From: UBA2336 sp049306095
GTDB lineage: Bacteria > Bacteroidota > Bacteroidia > Cytophagales > Cyclobacteriaceae
Reading direction: 5' to 3'
Length of the DNA: 64,000 nt
Assembly (NCBI GenBank): GCA_049306095.1
Contig: JBAQPU010000052.1
Span: 32,742 to 96,741, forward strand
The notes under the pieces were generated by a model. The model did no database searches, was not told the origin of the DNA, and saw only the letters and a program-made list of their open reading frames with translations. This document shows, piece by piece, positions 35,033 to 43,884 of this stretch (positions are counted from its first letter, which is position 1; every line of letters begins with the position of its first letter). The translations under genes were made by a program, and so were the position numbers.

Positions 35033-35785
35033 ATGTCACTGAAAGTTCATGAAGAAAACGGTTTCAAATACGTGGATGAAGGCCGGGGGGAAATACTGTT
35101 GCTCTTACACGGTTTGTTTGGCGCCCTGAGTAACTGGGAAGGTGTAGTCAATCGCTTTTCAAAAAATTTCAGAGTGGTAATCCCCATGCTGCCCATCTAT
35201 GAAATGCCCATCAAAGAAGCCGGGCTTGAAGGGTTACGAAAATTCCTGGAAGAGTTCGTTGCTTTTAAAAAACTGGAAAACATGATGATCATGGGCAACA
35301 GCCTGGGAGGTCACGTGGCATTGGTGTACACACTCAAAAATCCGCAGAAAGTAAAAAAACTTATTCTCACCGGCAGTTCGGGATTATTTGAAGATGGTAT
35401 GGGCGGATCATATCCGAAGCGCGGTAACTATCAATACATTCAGGAGCGTGTGGCCTACACCTTTTATGATCCAAAAGTGGCTACCAAAGAATTGGTTGAC
35501 GAAGTGTTTGAAACAACCAACAGCATTCCCAAATGTTTGCGCATTGTGGCCATTGCCAAATCGGCACAGCGTCATAACATGGCTACAGATATTCCAAACA
35601 TTCAGGCACCAACCCTATTGGTGTGGGGGCTGAATGATACCATTACTCCGCCTGCGGTGGCACACGAATTTAACCGGCTGATCCCCAATTCAACACTGAG
35701 TTTTATTGATCAATGCTGTCATGCGCCTATGATGGAGCATCCGGAAAAATTTAATTCGCTGGTCGAAAACTTTTTGCTCAGTTGA
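35033..35785 (+). CDS. Alpha/beta hydrolase
   Basis: A 250-residue alpha/beta hydrolase. The oxyanion region is LLLHGLFGALSNW, nucleophile elbow MGNSLGG with catalytic Ser near residue 89, acid in WGLNDTITPP, and histidine in CCHAPMMEHPE. The substrate is unknown. It is the first gene of the series leading into a CBS protein, nadK and the envelope-assembly genes, a layout I recall as conserved in Cytophagia. Confidence 0.88.
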   Translation: MSLKVHEENGFKYVDEGRGEILLLLHGLFGALSNWEGVVNRFSKNFRVVIPMLPIYEMPIKEAGLEGLRKFLEEFVAFKKLENMMIMGNSLGGHVALVYTLKNPQKVKKLILTGSSGLFEDGMGGSYPKRGNYQYIQERVAYTFYDPKVATKELVDEVFETTNSIPKCLRIVAIAKSAQRHNMATDIPNIQAPTLLVWGLNDTITPPAVAHEFNRLIPNSTLSFIDQCCHAPMMEHPEKFNSLVENFLLS

Positions 35786-35809
35786 GGTATATACATAAAA
35801 ATTAAACTG

Positions 35810-36475
35810 GTGATTGCAGAAGATTTAATTAACCAAATGATTCCTCCGCTGAAAGCGACTGATGATGCGCATAAGGCCATTGTGTGGATGGAGGAGTTTC
35901 GCTGCAACCACATGCCCGTTGTCGAGAATGGAAAATTATTGGGCTTTGTATCAGAAGAAATTATTCTCGAAACAAATGACATCGATAAGAAGCTAAAAGA
36001 CTTTGACTTAGTGGGCGAGTTGTGTTTCGTGCACATGTCATCACACTTTTACGACATCTTAAAAGTTGCGACTGATCATAAATTACAGATGGTGTGCGTG
36101 TTGGATGATGACGATATTTACGCAGGTGTGATTACCGTTCAGGATACCCTCACATCGTTTGCCCAAACGGCTGCCGTCCAAATGCCCGGGGGAATCCTGG
36201 TTCTTTCAATGAACCACAACGATTACTCACTGTCAGAAATAAGTCGGCTGATTGAAGAGAACCACGCCCGCATTCTCAGCAGTATTGTAAAGGAAGATCC
36301 GCTTGATCCCGGAAAAATACGACTCACACTCAAGCTCAATGAACTTGAGCTCTCGCGGATTGTTGCAACACTCGAACGATTCAACTACAAAGTAATTGGC
36401 CGCTACCAGGAGACGAAAGCCCAGGGCAGTGAAAAAGAACGAATTGACATGCTGTTACGCTACCTGGACATCTGA
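35810..36475 (+). CDS. CBS-domain protein
   Basis: A 221-residue protein with paired CBS motifs in the first 125 residues (EDLINQMIPPLKATDDAHKAIVWM, HMPVVENGKLLGFVSEE, and DHKLQMVCVLDDDDIYAGVITVQD). An ACT-like region follows from about 130 (GGILVLSMNHNDYSLSEISRLIEENHARI). Such pairs bind adenine nucleotides or other ligands. The start is GTG. Its place before nadK suggests sensing of nucleotide or NAD state, which is an inference. Confidence 0.82.
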   Translation: MIAEDLINQMIPPLKATDDAHKAIVWMEEFRCNHMPVVENGKLLGFVSEEIILETNDIDKKLKDFDLVGELCFVHMSSHFYDILKVATDHKLQMVCVLDDDDIYAGVITVQDTLTSFAQTAAVQMPGGILVLSMNHNDYSLSEISRLIEENHARILSSIVKEDPLDPGKIRLTLKLNELELSRIVATLERFNYKVIGRYQETKAQGSEKERIDMLLRYLDI

Positions 36476-36569
36476 CCCTTCCCCTCAAAAAATTTTTTTC
36501 CTTTCCATATTTCATTCTTAACTTTAATATTCAGCCCGAACTGACTGGCTGTAAACTCGGTAAATTGCC

Positions 36570-37445
36570 ATGAAAATCGGGATACACGGAAAAGAATTCA
36601 ACCGCCAGTTGGTTCCCCTAGTGGAGGGAATTCTTTCCTGCCTGACCAAAAAAGATTCCGAACTTTTTATTTCAGAAAAATTCGAAAGCTTCTTAAAAGC
36701 TCCTGTCTTCAAAAAATTTAAATGGAAAACTTATCGCGAAGGCAACTCCTTAAAAAAACTGGATGCCTTCCTGAGCATAGGCGGAGATGGAACCTTACTG
36801 GAATCTGTTACGCACATTGGCCGTGATGAAGTTCCCATCCTGGGGATCAACACCGGGCGGCTTGGATTTTTGGCCACCATCAGTAAAGACGATGTGGAAG
36901 ATTCTCTTGAAAAACTCTTTGCTCAACACTTCACCCTCGATAAGCGTGCCGTACTCAGGCTCGAGTCAAATCAGGAATTATTCGGCAACCTGAATTTTGC
37001 CCTGAACGATTTCACCCTTATCAAAAAAGATACCTCCTCCATGATTACCGTTCATACGTACATCGATGGAGAGTTGTTGAATTCCTATTGGGCCGATGGC
37101 ATTATTGTTTCCACGCCCACCGGGTCAACCGGTTATGCGCTCAGCTGCGGTGGCCCATTGGTTTTTCCGCGATCCGGAAATTTTGTGATCACCCCGGTAA
37201 GTCCGCATAACCTGACGGTACGCCCTATAGTAGTCTCCGATCATTCCGAAATATCCTTTCGGGTGGAAGGCAGAAGTAAAAAATTTCTTGTAACGCTCGA
37301 TTCCAGAGTTGCGGTTATCGATAGTAGCGTTAAATTGAAGATTGTAAAAGAAACCTTTAACGTAAACCTGATTTTGTTGGAAGGCCAGCATTATTTTAAA
37401 ACCCTGCGGCAAAAGCTTAATTGGGGCCTTGATATTCGAAATTGA
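36570..37445 (+). CDS. nadK: NAD kinase
   Basis: Phosphorylates NAD to NADP. The nucleotide-binding GGDGT motif is at about residues 71-75, and NDFTLIKKDTSSMI, WADGIIVSTPTGSTGYALSCGGPL and ITPVSPHNLTVRP are all family signatures. The 291-residue length is normal. It lies 94 nt after the CBS gene and 46 nt before the first PorG-like gene, with a promoter between nadK and the latter. Confidence 0.95.
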   Translation: MKIGIHGKEFNRQLVPLVEGILSCLTKKDSELFISEKFESFLKAPVFKKFKWKTYREGNSLKKLDAFLSIGGDGTLLESVTHIGRDEVPILGINTGRLGFLATISKDDVEDSLEKLFAQHFTLDKRAVLRLESNQELFGNLNFALNDFTLIKKDTSSMITVHTYIDGELLNSYWADGIIVSTPTGSTGYALSCGGPLVFPRSGNFVITPVSPHNLTVRPIVVSDHSEISFRVEGRSKKFLVTLDSRVAVIDSSVKLKIVKETFNVNLILLEGQHYFKTLRQKLNWGLDIRN

Positions 37446-37461
37446 TTTTTTATTACATTTG
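37429..37461 (+). promoter_or_regulatory. Bacteroidota-type promoter of the PorG-like genes
   Basis: TTG (37429-37431) inside the end of nadK, a 22-nt spacer and TACATTTG (37454-37461) match the consensus. The start codon follows about 30 nt later. This could drive the porG-like genes, uppS, bamA and skp apart from nadK. Confidence 0.55.
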
Positions 37462-37491
37462 TAGTTCACTGATTCAGAAATACTTAGAGAG

Positions 37492-38541
37492 ATGAGAAAA
37501 TTTACTTACCTGCTCATTGTTGCTTTCATGGTGATGTTGGCTCACCAGGATGCGTACAGCCAAATGAACCGGAGACAAATCAAAAAGAACAACAAACGCA
37601 TTGGCAGTTTCAGGGGTAAGAAATCTAACTTCGATAAAAACAAGGTGTATAATGCTGTGGGTATTACCCTGAATGCCATGAACTACTATGGCGACCTTTC
37701 TCCTACACCCAAACGAATCAGTACTGATTTAAGCCTGACACGCCCTGCCGTTGGCATTTCATTCACACACCGGTTTGGCCCACGTTACCAGTTGGTTGGA
37801 AGCTTTACGTATGGTGGAATTCGTGGTTCTGATCATGAATCGGCCGATCCAAACGATCTTGACAATGGTGTGTTCCGGTACGTTCGCAATCTTTCCTTCC
37901 GTAACCGGATAAAAGAACTTTCGGCCGTTGCCCAGGTCGACTTATTTGAAAACCAATCGACCTACATCAGCCGCGTTCCGTGGACACCGTTCGTGTATGC
38001 AGGACTGGCGGTATTCCATCATAACCCACAAGCACAGGTACCCAAAACCGACCTGTTAGGCAATCCATTTTCCGATGCCGGAGAGTGGGTTAACCTTAAA
38101 CCGCTGGAAACAGAAGGTAATTCTTATCATTTAATTCAGTTTGCAATACCATTTGGCTTCGGTGCACGTTTTAGAGTGAACGAGGTAATTGATATTTCAG
38201 GTGAGTTCGGTTTCCGTTATACGTTTACTGACTACCTGGATGACGTGAGTGGTAACTACATCGACCTGACAACGCTCGACAGTGAAAAAGCAAAAGCGTT
38301 GTCGTATCGATCAAACGAATTGCCAAAGAGCGGACCCAATTCAAGGTATGATGAAATCGTAAACAACCTGTACACAGGTTATGGAAGTTTTAATACGGTT
38401 GCGGGCTATGGGCACGTAAACACAAACGGACTTCCTAATCCGCGCGGAGGGCTGTCGGGCGACAAAGACATATACATGGTTACTACTATTCGCGTTACCT
38501 ATATCCTCGGAAAAACATTTCACCGGGCTAAGTTCAGATAA
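37492..38541 (+). CDS. PorG/DUF6089-like outer-membrane protein (1)
   Basis: A 349-residue secreted protein. The signal peptide is RKFTYLLIVAFMVMLAHQDAYS, followed by a basic stretch (RRQIKKNNKRIGSFRGKK) and a beta-barrel-like region with AVGITLNAMNYYGDLSPTPKR, the mark of the DUF6089 family. That family includes PorG of the type IX secretion system. It overlaps the following paralogue by 1 nt. Which of the two, if either, is the T9SS component cannot be told from sequence alone. Confidence 0.8.
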   Translation: MRKFTYLLIVAFMVMLAHQDAYSQMNRRQIKKNNKRIGSFRGKKSNFDKNKVYNAVGITLNAMNYYGDLSPTPKRISTDLSLTRPAVGISFTHRFGPRYQLVGSFTYGGIRGSDHESADPNDLDNGVFRYVRNLSFRNRIKELSAVAQVDLFENQSTYISRVPWTPFVYAGLAVFHHNPQAQVPKTDLLGNPFSDAGEWVNLKPLETEGNSYHLIQFAIPFGFGARFRVNEVIDISGEFGFRYTFTDYLDDVSGNYIDLTTLDSEKAKALSYRSNELPKSGPNSRYDEIVNNLYTGYGSFNTVAGYGHVNTNGLPNPRGGLSGDKDIYMVTTIRVTYILGKTFHRAKFR

Positions 38542-39221
38542 TGCATAAAAACATACTGGTCGTTACGATTCTCATCCTACTGGGTACAACCGCCCAGGCT
38601 CAACGATCAGAACTCGGTTTCGGCCTGGGAACCTTCACCTATACCGGTGATTTGATTCGCAATTATAATTTCAAGTATTCTCGACCAGCAGCCACCGTTT
38701 TCTTTCGCTCCAATCTCAGCAAGGTAGTCAGCTTTCGTGCCGGCATTACCGCTGGAAAATTAGTAGGCGAAGAAAAACCCATTGACGCTGCTGCCGCCCA
38801 ACGCAATGCTTCTTTTGATATTTTTCTATTTGAAGGATCGTTGGCAATGGAATATCACTTCTTGAACTGGCGTGACGATAAACGGCCGATGCGGTATACG
38901 CCTTACCTGTTTGCCGGGTTAGGGTTGTTTGGTATTTCGGGTTATGGATCAAAACCTGCCGAGTATAGCAACATACAGGGAGCCATTCCCTTTGGCGGGG
39001 GCTTCAAGTATATTCTCAATCCAAAGTGGTATGCCGCAGTTGAAATTGGCGTTCGAAAAACTTTCTTTGATTATCTCGACAATGTTTCTGATTTCGATGA
39101 TCAAACCCAGAAAAACCTTCAGTACGGAAACCCCAATGACTACGACAATTATTTTTTTATGGGCATTACGTTTACCCGTACATTTTACGATATCCCTTGC
39201 CCCAGAAATCCCTATAAATAA
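38541..39221 (+). CDS. PorG/DUF6089-like outer-membrane protein (2)
   Basis: A 226-residue paralogue of the preceding gene. It has a signal peptide (NILVVTILILLGTTAQAQ), GFGLGTFTYTGDL, PYLFAGLGLFGISGYGSKP, GGGFKYILNPKWYAAVEIGVRKTF and a short cysteine-bearing tail (IPCPRNP). It has the size and strands of PorG, the outer-membrane subunit of the type IX system. The tandem copies are co-transcribed and lie upstream of uppS and bamA. The presence of a T9SS cargo protein elsewhere in the window is consistent. Confidence 0.82.
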   Translation: MHKNILVVTILILLGTTAQAQRSELGFGLGTFTYTGDLIRNYNFKYSRPAATVFFRSNLSKVVSFRAGITAGKLVGEEKPIDAAAAQRNASFDIFLFEGSLAMEYHFLNWRDDKRPMRYTPYLFAGLGLFGISGYGSKPAEYSNIQGAIPFGGGFKYILNPKWYAAVEIGVRKTFFDYLDNVSDFDDQTQKNLQYGNPNDYDNYFFMGITFTRTFYDIPCPRNPYK

Positions 39222-39262
39222 GCAACTTACCGGGACCTGCTTTTCCTGAAAAAAAGCTAATT

Positions 39263-40027
39263 TTGCCGCCCTTGGCTTCATTTAAAGAACATATCGACTT
39301 CAATAATCTGCCGCGTCATATTGCCGTTATCATGGATGGCAATGGAAGGTGGGCAAAAAAGAAGGGAGCCCTTCGCATTTTCGGGCACCGCAATGCCGTA
39401 CAGGCTGTACGCGATGTAACGGAAGGTTGCGGTGAAATCGGGATTCAATACCTGACCTTGTACGCCTTTTCTACTGAAAACTGGGGGCGGCCAAAAGCGG
39501 AAATTGACGGACTGATGGAATTACTGGTGAATACCCTTAAACAGGAAATAAAAACCCTGATGGACAACCAGGTAAAACTAATCACCATCGGAGAAACATC
39601 TCATCTTCCGGTGGAGTGTCAGAAAAACCTTCAATGGGCCAAGGAAACCACGCAGCACAACAGCGGCCTTAAACTCATCCTGGCGTTGAGTTACAGCGGC
39701 CGCTGGGAAATGGTGGAGGCTGTCAAATCCATTGTGGCTGACATCCAATCAGGCAAGGTGAAAGAAACAGCGATAAACGAAAACTTAATTAACCAACACT
39801 TGCAAACGGCAGGAATCCCCGACCCTGAATTGCTGATCCGTACAAGTGGTGAAATGCGCATCAGTAATTTTTTGCTGTGGCAAATCGCGTATACCGAACT
39901 GTACATAACACCCACGTTATGGCCAGATTTCAGAAAAGAAAATTTATACGAGGCGATTTGGGCATACCAACAACGCGAGCGCAGGTTTGGAAAAACAAGT
40001 GAACAATTGAATCCGGTTACTGAATGA
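39263..40027 (+). CDS. uppS: Undecaprenyl diphosphate synthase (isoprenyl transferase)
   Basis: Makes the C55 lipid carrier for peptidoglycan and polysaccharide synthesis from farnesyl and isopentenyl diphosphate. The catalytic Asp25 is in MDGNGRWAKKKG. Other marks are RHIAVIMDGNGR, LTLYAFSTENWGRP and LLIRTSGEMRISNFLLWQIAYTE. No ATG exists before residue 24, so the start must be TTG (39263 or 39272). A -7-like TAATTTTG at 39258-39265 overlaps it. The 3' end overlaps bamA by 4 nt. Confidence 0.95.
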   Translation: MPPLASFKEHIDFNNLPRHIAVIMDGNGRWAKKKGALRIFGHRNAVQAVRDVTEGCGEIGIQYLTLYAFSTENWGRPKAEIDGLMELLVNTLKQEIKTLMDNQVKLITIGETSHLPVECQKNLQWAKETTQHNSGLKLILALSYSGRWEMVEAVKSIVADIQSGKVKETAINENLINQHLQTAGIPDPELLIRTSGEMRISNFLLWQIAYTELYITPTLWPDFRKENLYEAIWAYQQRERRFGKTSEQLNPVTE

Positions 40028-42702
40028 GAAACATTGTACTGATTTTTTTATTGCTTTTTGTAGGGGTTGAAACAATGGCTCAGTTCAGAAAGAATCGCAC
40101 CGATCGCGCCAATGCCAGCGCTGATGCCAACCTGAACTACGCTAATCCGGCCGAATATTTTATTGCGGGAATAGAGGTGAAGGGCCTTAACGTGCTGGAC
40201 AAAAATGCGATGATCTCACTCACCGGCTTACGGGTGGGAGACAAAATAAAAATTCCTGGCGATGCCATTTCCGGGGCCATCCGTAAACTGTGGAAACACG
40301 GCCTGGTTGGTGATGTTTCCATCCATGTTGAAAAAATAGAAGGCGAGAATGTGTGGCTTGCCATTGTACTTTCGGAGCGCCCGCGATTGACCAATTTCTA
40401 TTTTACAGGAATTAAAAAGGGACAAGAGTCGTCACTGAAAGAAGACCTGACCCTTATTCGCGGAAAAATTGTAAACGATGCCATGCTTCGCAATACCGAA
40501 CTGGCCGTAAAAAAATTCTTTGTCAAGAAGGGATACTTAAATACCGAAGTCCAAATTCACCAGGAGCGCGATACTGTCTCTACCGATGGTATCCGTCTTC
40601 GCATTCATGTGAGCCCGAAATCAAAAGTTAAAATCAATAAGATCACAATTATTGGAAATGAGGCGATAGCCGAATCAAAAATTAAAGGTAAAATGAAGGG
40701 AACGCACGAATACCCGCGGTTCGTGCTTCATCGAACCTTATTGAAGGAAATTTTTCATTTTAAGCCCGTTCAATTTTTCGGATCCTCTCATGATGTGAGC
40801 TGGAAGCAGGTTAAAGAGTTTATGGGCGACAACGTGAAGCTGAATGTTTTTAAGGGGTCGAAGTTCATTCAAAGCGACTATGAAGACGACAAGAAGAGCA
40901 TCGTTGCATTGTACAACTCAAAAGGTTACCGCGATGCCGATGTGCTTTCCGATACGATTTACAATTTTGATAACCGTACCATCAACATTGAGCTGAGCTT
41001 GATAGAGGGTCCCAAATATCACTTCCGCAACATCATCTGGATGGGCAACTACCTGCATACCGATAAAACACTGAATGCCATCTTGGGCATCAAGAAGGGT
41101 GATGTGTACAACCGCGAAATGATAGACAAAAAGTTGACGTTTAACCCCAAAGGAGCTGACATCAGCGGACTATACCAGGATAACGGATACCTGTTTTTCA
41201 GTATCAATCCGGTTGAAATTGCCGTAGAGGGAGACTCTATCGATGTAGAGATGCGAATTCGCGAAGGCGAGCAGGCAACCATCAATGAAGTGACCATTAC
41301 CGGGAATGACCGAACCAGTGATCACGTTATCAGGCGGGAACTGTATACCGTGCCCGGACAAAAATTCAGCCGGTCCGATATCATCCGTACGCAACAACGA
41401 TTAGGACAATTGGGCTACTTCAATGCACAAAATATCAATCAAAACCTGGTACCCAATCCGGCCAATGGTACCGTTGATATTGAATGGCAGTTGGAGGAAC
41501 AATCAAACGACCAGATTGAACTGTCGGGTGGTTGGGGAGGCTACTATGGCTTTGTAGGAACGTTAGGATTAACCTTCAATAATTTTTCGTTACGCAATGT
41601 TCCGAAAATCAAGGAGTGGCATCCATTGCCAGTAGGCGATGGCCAGCGGTTGTCGTTGAAAATGACAGCGAATGGCCGAACTTTCCAAAACTATGGTATT
41701 TCCTTTACCGAGCCGTGGCTTGGCGGGCGCAAACCACAATCGTTAACCGTAAGCTGGAACAAATCGGTTTCGCGTTATGCCGATGCGAACTATGGCGCCA
41801 CCAGTTTAACAGATTTAAATGCCTCCTTAAATGTTGATAATATTTCAGTTGGTATTGGACGTGTACTCGCATGGCCCGATAATTATTTTACGTTGCTCAC
41901 CACCCTTGGGTACACCAAGTACACGGTAAAGAATGCACCTAATTATGGATTAGGATGCGCTAACTGTTCGTCACACGCGGTAACCTTCAACGCTACGATT
42001 GCGCGTAACAGCATCGATAACCCCATGTACCCGGCCAGTGGTTCATCCATTTCGTTAAGCGCTACTTTCACTCCACCATATTCTGCGTGGAAAGATTTAG
42101 AAAATGCTACACAGGCTGAGAAAAATGAATATGTGGAATATCACAAGTGGATGTTCGATTCGAAGTTTTACCTGCCATTAGATAGCAAGAAGAAATTCGT
42201 CATTGAAGCAAAAGCCCACTTTGGATTTTTGGGATCCTATTCGCAGCAAACTGGTATCGGTCCGTTCGAGCGCTTCTGGATGGGTGGTGATGGACTGGCA
42301 GGCGGTGTTGGATCGTTTGTGTTAGGGCAGGATGTGATCGGCTTACGAGGTTACCAAAACAACCAGATTACCCCGCCATACAATCCGCTGCAGGGCACCA
42401 TGCGAGGCGGTATTGTCTATGACAAATTTGGATTAGAACTCCGATACCCAGTTACTACCGGCAATGCTGCCACAATTTATGCTTTCACCTTTGCGGAGGC
42501 CGGTAATAACTGGTACAATTACGCAGACTTTAATCCGTTTGAGATGTATAAATCAGCAGGCTTTGGCGCCCGTATTTTCATGCCCGCCTTTGGCTTAATT
42601 GGTTTAAATTGGGCTTACGGATTTGACCCCTTCCCGTTGGGCAGTGGTGCAAAAGCCAGCGGAGCACAGTTCCACTTTACCATTGGTCAGCAAATCAGAT
42701 AA
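40024..42702 (+). CDS. bamA: Outer-membrane protein assembly factor BamA
   Basis: The central outer-membrane insertase of 892 residues. It has an N-terminal signal peptide (RNIVLIFLLLFVGVETMAQ), POTRA repeats over about residues 45-480 (IAGIEVKGLNVLDKN, VTITGNDRTSDHVIRREL), and a 16-strand Omp85 barrel (about 500-892; LSGGWGGYYGFVGTLGLTFNNFSLRN). The VRGF-type loop reads LRGYQNNQI. It ends on an aromatic-rich strand (FHFTIGQQIR). The skp genes follow 3 nt later. A start overlap with uppS means translational coupling. Confidence 0.95.
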   Translation: MRNIVLIFLLLFVGVETMAQFRKNRTDRANASADANLNYANPAEYFIAGIEVKGLNVLDKNAMISLTGLRVGDKIKIPGDAISGAIRKLWKHGLVGDVSIHVEKIEGENVWLAIVLSERPRLTNFYFTGIKKGQESSLKEDLTLIRGKIVNDAMLRNTELAVKKFFVKKGYLNTEVQIHQERDTVSTDGIRLRIHVSPKSKVKINKITIIGNEAIAESKIKGKMKGTHEYPRFVLHRTLLKEIFHFKPVQFFGSSHDVSWKQVKEFMGDNVKLNVFKGSKFIQSDYEDDKKSIVALYNSKGYRDADVLSDTIYNFDNRTINIELSLIEGPKYHFRNIIWMGNYLHTDKTLNAILGIKKGDVYNREMIDKKLTFNPKGADISGLYQDNGYLFFSINPVEIAVEGDSIDVEMRIREGEQATINEVTITGNDRTSDHVIRRELYTVPGQKFSRSDIIRTQQRLGQLGYFNAQNINQNLVPNPANGTVDIEWQLEEQSNDQIELSGGWGGYYGFVGTLGLTFNNFSLRNVPKIKEWHPLPVGDGQRLSLKMTANGRTFQNYGISFTEPWLGGRKPQSLTVSWNKSVSRYADANYGATSLTDLNASLNVDNISVGIGRVLAWPDNYFTLLTTLGYTKYTVKNAPNYGLGCANCSSHAVTFNATIARNSIDNPMYPASGSSISLSATFTPPYSAWKDLENATQAEKNEYVEYHKWMFDSKFYLPLDSKKKFVIEAKAHFGFLGSYSQQTGIGPFERFWMGGDGLAGGVGSFVLGQDVIGLRGYQNNQITPPYNPLQGTMRGGIVYDKFGLELRYPVTTGNAATIYAFTFAEAGNNWYNYADFNPFEMYKSAGFGARIFMPAFGLIGLNWAYGFDPFPLGSGAKASGAQFHFTIGQQIR

Positions 42703-42705
42703 AAT

Positions 42706-43242
42706 ATGCGGTTTTACCTTATTCCAATATTTTTTATCATTTTCGGCCTGAATTTTGTCAGCGCTCAGAGGTTCGGCTATATCGATACCGATTTTATCCT
42801 GAACAAAATGCCCGAATACAAAAAGGCACAGGAAGAAGTAAACCGGCTTTCTGAACTTTGGGAAAAAGAAATTCTGGGCATGTCGAAAGACATCGAAGGG
42901 ATGTACAGTGCGTTGCAGGCAGAACAGGTTTTGTTAACCGATGCCATGCGAAAAGAACGTACCGATGCCATCAAAAAGAAAGAGGCTGAACTGAAAGAAT
43001 ATCAGAAAAAAGTATTCGGTTTTGGAGGGCTTTTCTTTTTGAAGAAACAAGAATTGATCAAGCCTGTCCAGGATAAAGTGTGGGACGCGGTAGATAAGGT
43101 GGCAAAAAAGAACAGCCTCGCTATTGTGTTTGATAAGTCGGGCGAACTGGTGATGATTTATACCGATCCGCGTTTCGACTACACCGATTTTGTATTGGAC
43201 GAACTGGGATTGGGCGATCCCAACGATGTAGTAAAAAATTAA
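42706..43242 (+). CDS. Periplasmic chaperone OmpH/Skp (1)
   Basis: A 178-residue Skp-like chaperone with a signal peptide (YLIPIFFIIFGLNFVSAQ), a RFGYIDTDFILNKMPEYKKAQEEV opening, a long coiled-coil arm (about 45-105), and a C-terminal return (VFDKSGELVMIYTDPRFDYTDFVLDELG). It holds unfolded outer-membrane proteins for BamA. A second copy follows 20 nt later. The sequence FGGLFFLKKQELIKPV interrupts the arm at about residue 100. Confidence 0.93.
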   Translation: MRFYLIPIFFIIFGLNFVSAQRFGYIDTDFILNKMPEYKKAQEEVNRLSELWEKEILGMSKDIEGMYSALQAEQVLLTDAMRKERTDAIKKKEAELKEYQKKVFGFGGLFFLKKQELIKPVQDKVWDAVDKVAKKNSLAIVFDKSGELVMIYTDPRFDYTDFVLDELGLGDPNDVVKN

Positions 43243-43262
43243 CCTGAATAAATTTAAACGTG

Positions 43263-43817
43263 ATGAGAAAACAATTTTTTGTACTGGTATTTGGGCTCGC
43301 AGCGGTGGTTTCAAATGCGCAAACAGCTCCCCTGAAAGTAGGATACGCTGATGTGGAATATATTTTCAGTCAAATGCCTGAATCGAAAGCTATGGAAAGT
43401 GATTTGCAGACCATGCAAACACAGTTGAAAAAAAGCTACGATGCCAAGGTGGCTGAGTTCCAGAAAAAGCTGCAGGAGTACCAGCAGTTTGGTGCCACCG
43501 TACCGGATGCCGTAAAGCAAAATTCTGAACGCGAACTGCAGCAACTTCAACAGAACATTCAGAAGTTTGAGCAAGACTCGCAGAACGACCTTCAAAAAAA
43601 GCAAGCCCAACTGCTTGAACCAATCCAGTTAAAAGTGGGAAAAGCAATTGAAGACATGGCCAAGGAAAATGGCTTCACGTTTGTGCTGATCTCTCAGATC
43701 GGTGGCGTGGATGTGATTTTGTACGCAGATGAAAAAATGGATGTGTCTGACATGGTGTTGAAGAAAATGGGAATCACCCCGGCTCCTGCTGCCAATCCAG
43801 CTCCTCCGAAGAAATAA
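43263..43817 (+). CDS. Periplasmic chaperone OmpH/Skp (2)
   Basis: A second Skp-like chaperone of about 184 residues. It has a signal peptide (RKQFFVLVFGLAAVVSNAQ), the VGYADVEYIFSQMPESKAMESDL opening, a long Gln-rich coiled coil (about 45-120; the helix with QQLQQNIQKFEQDSQ) and FVLISQIGGVDVILYADEKMDVSDMVLKKMG. The tail is Pro/Ala rich (PAPAANPAPPKK). The ATG at 43263 is preferred to the GTG 3 nt earlier. A strong terminator follows and closes the assembly operon. Confidence 0.93.
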   Translation: MRKQFFVLVFGLAAVVSNAQTAPLKVGYADVEYIFSQMPESKAMESDLQTMQTQLKKSYDAKVAEFQKKLQEYQQFGATVPDAVKQNSERELQQLQQNIQKFEQDSQNDLQKKQAQLLEPIQLKVGKAIEDMAKENGFTFVLISQIGGVDVILYADEKMDVSDMVLKKMGITPAPAANPAPPKK

Positions 43818-43843
43818 CTTAAAAAGTAACATGACTCAGAAGC

Positions 43844-43872
43844 CCCGTCCGGAAAAGACGGGGTTTTTTTGT
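43844..43872 (+). terminator. Rho-independent terminator after skp
   Basis: CCCCGTC and GACGGGG pair over 7 bp, enclosing a 7-nt loop CGGAAAA, and are followed by seven Ts. It closes the bamA-skp transcript. It lies upstream of the likely LD-carboxypeptidase ATG at 43885, which argues against the in-frame ATG at 43831. Confidence 0.9.
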
Positions 43873-43884
43873 TTCTTTAGAAAC

